From assembly GCA_001953115.1 (NCBI GenBank), contig LSSL01000232.1, positions 1 through 64,000 of the forward strand: DNA of 64,000 bases, given 5' to 3'. Positions 61,821-64,000 of this stretch are shown in pieces. The stretch comes from Smittium mucronatum (lineage: Eukaryota > Kickxellomycota > Harpellomycetes > Harpellales > Legeriomycetaceae). The notes under the pieces are model-generated. The model ran no database searches. It was not told where the DNA came from and saw only the letters and a list, made by a program, of their open reading frames with translations. Within the stretch, counting starts at the first letter, position 1, and each line of letters opens with the position of its first letter. The position numbers and the translations under genes were made by a program.

Positions 61821-64000
61821 AGAAAAATGTCATAGGTGACGGATAATCTCTTCAGAGTTAAGGGTTTGAGACGCTATAATTGAATAAGTCTTTTATACCA
61901 TAGTGTTTATGGGGTTTTTATTATTTCTTCGAGTTTTTTCTAATAGTAAGAAGGATTTTTAATATATGGATTAATTATATGTTGTGGGGGATGGGGTGAT
62001 TTTGCCCCCTTGATAAATACTTTGCATCTGTTGAATGTTTCTTTTTTATTATTATTATTTAAATGAGTATGTGATTAAAGTACTTGAGCAATAGAAAATA
62101 TTGAAACCTTGACATCCCACTTATTTTTATAGTGATTTTCTTTAAGAACAATTTTTCATGAACGGGGTGGCATTTAATGATATTGGTATTTGTTTCCATC
62201 AACAATAAAAATAAAAATTGAAAGGACTAGTCAAGAAATAAATGTCAATAGGAAAAAGACCATATTCGACGTTCCGTAGCTCTGTAGAAGTTGCAGGATT
62301 AAATATTACCTTATACAAGTAACTTTTTTTAGATAAAAAGATTGGGGCATTTCAAAAGATCAATAAAACAGGCGAAGCGGACTATTTTATTAAACTAAGC
62401 TTTTAATTCGTTTACATATAAACTCTAGCAAAATAAAAATCTAGATCATGACCCCTTAACTATCCTCCCGATCTCTCTTATTTTTAAAAGAAAAAAATGT
62501 CGAATCTGTGACTTTAAAGAAGTGAAAAAATATTAGATTCAATTTAATGCTCTTTTCAAAACCAGATTTTTGGAATGGAACTTTAGTAAGGGAGGGGAGT
62601 TGGTGTTAGTATGGAACTGGTGAATCCCTCCCTTAAACATTCTACCGTCTCATTGGCCATCTTTGGGTGATATTTGATACACAGAATGACTTAATAAAAG
62701 TGTTTATGGGTTAATGAGAAGGCAAACCATACATAAACTAAACATAAAGCCTGTTTAGCTTTATTTTAACGGCGATTTCGATGACCGGGTATATAAAAGA
62801 AAAAAATAGTAATTTTGTCCATAGAGCGGATAATGGGAGTGGGGGCGTTTGTGTTGGAGATAAAAGTATGCGCAGCCATGATAAAAAAAAGTTATTTTGT
62901 ATCAGTTTAATGTTTCAAAAGTACACTAAAGCTTTCTTTGCGTGAGGTTAAATCCAGCATTTATTTGATTCGCACAGAAAAAACAAACAAAACTGGTCTT
63001 GGTTTCTTTCCTGTACAAATCCCACTGATTTTGGTTAAAGCTCAGTGTTGAACCAATAAAAGAAAATAGAAATGGGTAGAGGTAGAGGTGAAAATATGGG
63101 GTTGAGAAAAATTTAAAAGAGGATAAGAGAAGAGTTCGAATCGACCCCCTATCCTCACCCCAACTTTCCCAAGAACTTTAGCTCTTTCTATCACCTCTAT
63201 TAAATGGGCTGTTTTAAAGATGATTCTATTCTTTCTTTACTTTTTTTTGTAAGACGTGAGACGTTTATTTTTGTAAAATTACGCAAAAAAAAAATATAAA
63301 AAAAACTTGTGCCCAATTTGGAAAAAAAGGAACGAAACGGGGGTTTGAATCTGGTTGGGGGAGATTGGTTGCCTAAAGCGGTTATCAACTGAGATTAGTA
63401 CATGCACAAGAAATTTAATAGTCCATCAATTTTTAATTTTTTTTTTTACTTGAACGATGACTTTTTTTTTGCAAGTGTGGGTAACACTACTTTTACAGCC
63501 AATGGGACGAGTCGCATTGTATGCATGCATGAATCCAATCCGAACTGAGAATTTAGATGGAGGAGGGATGGTCATGTGCGCGACCCAATTAGAACCAGAA
63601 ATCGTCTTTTTTTTTTCTCGAAAACTTTTTATTTCAATATAGAAATGGTGCTCGAGTGGTTATACGCCCAATTAAAAAGGCGGGAGAAAGTGTTTTCATT
63701 AGCCGCGAATTGGATGCAAAGATCGCATTCACCCCCTCTTCCCCCAGCCCTCGCATATCCAATAGGCTAAGACAACTGATCAGTCTGGAGTGAATGCGCA
63801 TATTTTTAAACCCTTCCAAGAAAAAATAATTCTCCAACTGCTAAAAAAAAAAGCGGGGATCGAATGCCAATTCCCGTCAGGACCCCCGCAAGAGAGGAAC
63901 AGAAGGTAGCTAATTAATTTCATTACTACTTACTTTATAAAGTAAAACTTTTTAACTAAGACCCTCATTCTTATTAAACTCACCTTTTTTTTCTAACTTT
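61821..64000. other. Region downstream of VTC4, no gene found
   Basis: Less AT-rich than the large blocks, with G-rich and C-rich patches near 62.6, 62.8 and 63.2-63.9 kb. No frame with protein character was found on either strand. The right end could hold the upstream or terminal part of a gene outside the window. Confidence 0.5.
63843..63889 (-). other. GC-rich hairpin followed by a T-run (minus strand)
   Basis: GCGGGG (63853-63858) pairs with CCCCGC (63884-63889). On the minus strand the stem is directly followed by ten Ts (63843-63852). It could be the end of a Pol III transcript or a decayed tRNA-like element; the enclosed sequence is too short for a tRNA. Confidence 0.3.

Noticed and set aside
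63120..63150. GTTCGAATC resembling a tRNA T loop
   Set aside because: The flanking 5-nt segments do not pair and no D arm lies upstream.
63640..63700. A-box-like sequence (TGCTCGAGTGGTTATACGC) suggesting a tRNA
   Set aside because: No anticodon or T arm forms downstream, and no B box is present at the right distance.
1..64000. CRISPR arrays, bacterial operons, prophage or telomere repeats
   Set aside because: No regularly spaced repeats with unique spacers, no telomere-type tandem repeats, and gene structure is eukaryotic.

Overview
The window looks like nuclear DNA of an AT-rich fungus. All protein genes are eukaryotic, and most have short GT-AG introns of about 57-130 nt; one intron carries a perfect TACTAAC branch point. 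The products are fungal in character: Mdm35, Ipi3, Oxa1 and vacuolar transporter chaperone (VTC) polyphosphate polymerase subunits. The taxon cannot be fixed from the sequence. An early-diverging filamentous fungus is plausible, and this is inference. Genes sit in islands of moderate GC separated by gene-free, very AT-rich stretches: roughly 4.4-17.9 kb, 18.3-32.8 kb and 41.9-59.3 kb.

Layout. 0-1.6 kb holds the edge of a dispersed repeat and a small TTAA-flanked inverted-repeat element. 2.0-4.3 kb holds a convergent pair, MDM35 (+) and IPI3 (-). 17.93-18.25 kb holds four tRNA genes (Val, Ser, Lys, Arg) packed 2, 2 and 8 nt apart, with one oligo-T terminator after the last. 32.9-41.8 kb is the main gene island: a divergent SPX-VTC gene (+), OXA1 (-), a VTC1-like gene (-), a short gene with no ATG (+, possibly Mediator subunit 18) and a VTC2/3-type gene (-). 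44.2-53.0 kb holds three copies plus fragments of a 626-bp poly(A)-tailed retroelement, with tRNA relics between two inverted copies. 59.3-61.8 kb holds a complete VTC4-type gene.

The main biological theme is polyphosphate. Four VTC-family genes lie within 29 kb. One encodes a subunit with every catalytic residue I could place (59.3 kb). One has lost key catalytic residues but keeps the SPX phosphate-sensing residues (39.3 kb). One has lost both the catalytic and the sensing residues and has swapped the usual three-helix membrane domain for a long low-complexity linker and a hydrophobic tail (32.9 kb). One is the small membrane-only subunit (37.4 kb). The three large genes share a first exon of exactly 165 nt and two further splice positions, so they arose by duplication. 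Together they could encode one vacuolar complex that makes polyphosphate and moves it into the vacuole, with the two inactive subunits acting as structural or regulatory partners.

The repeat family at 44-53 kb has a 16-bp target-site duplication, a poly(A) tail, a polyadenylation signal and a short reading frame conserved between copies. It is the best candidate here for an undescribed mobile element. All gene models were built by hand from splice signals and frame continuity; no alignment or database search was run.
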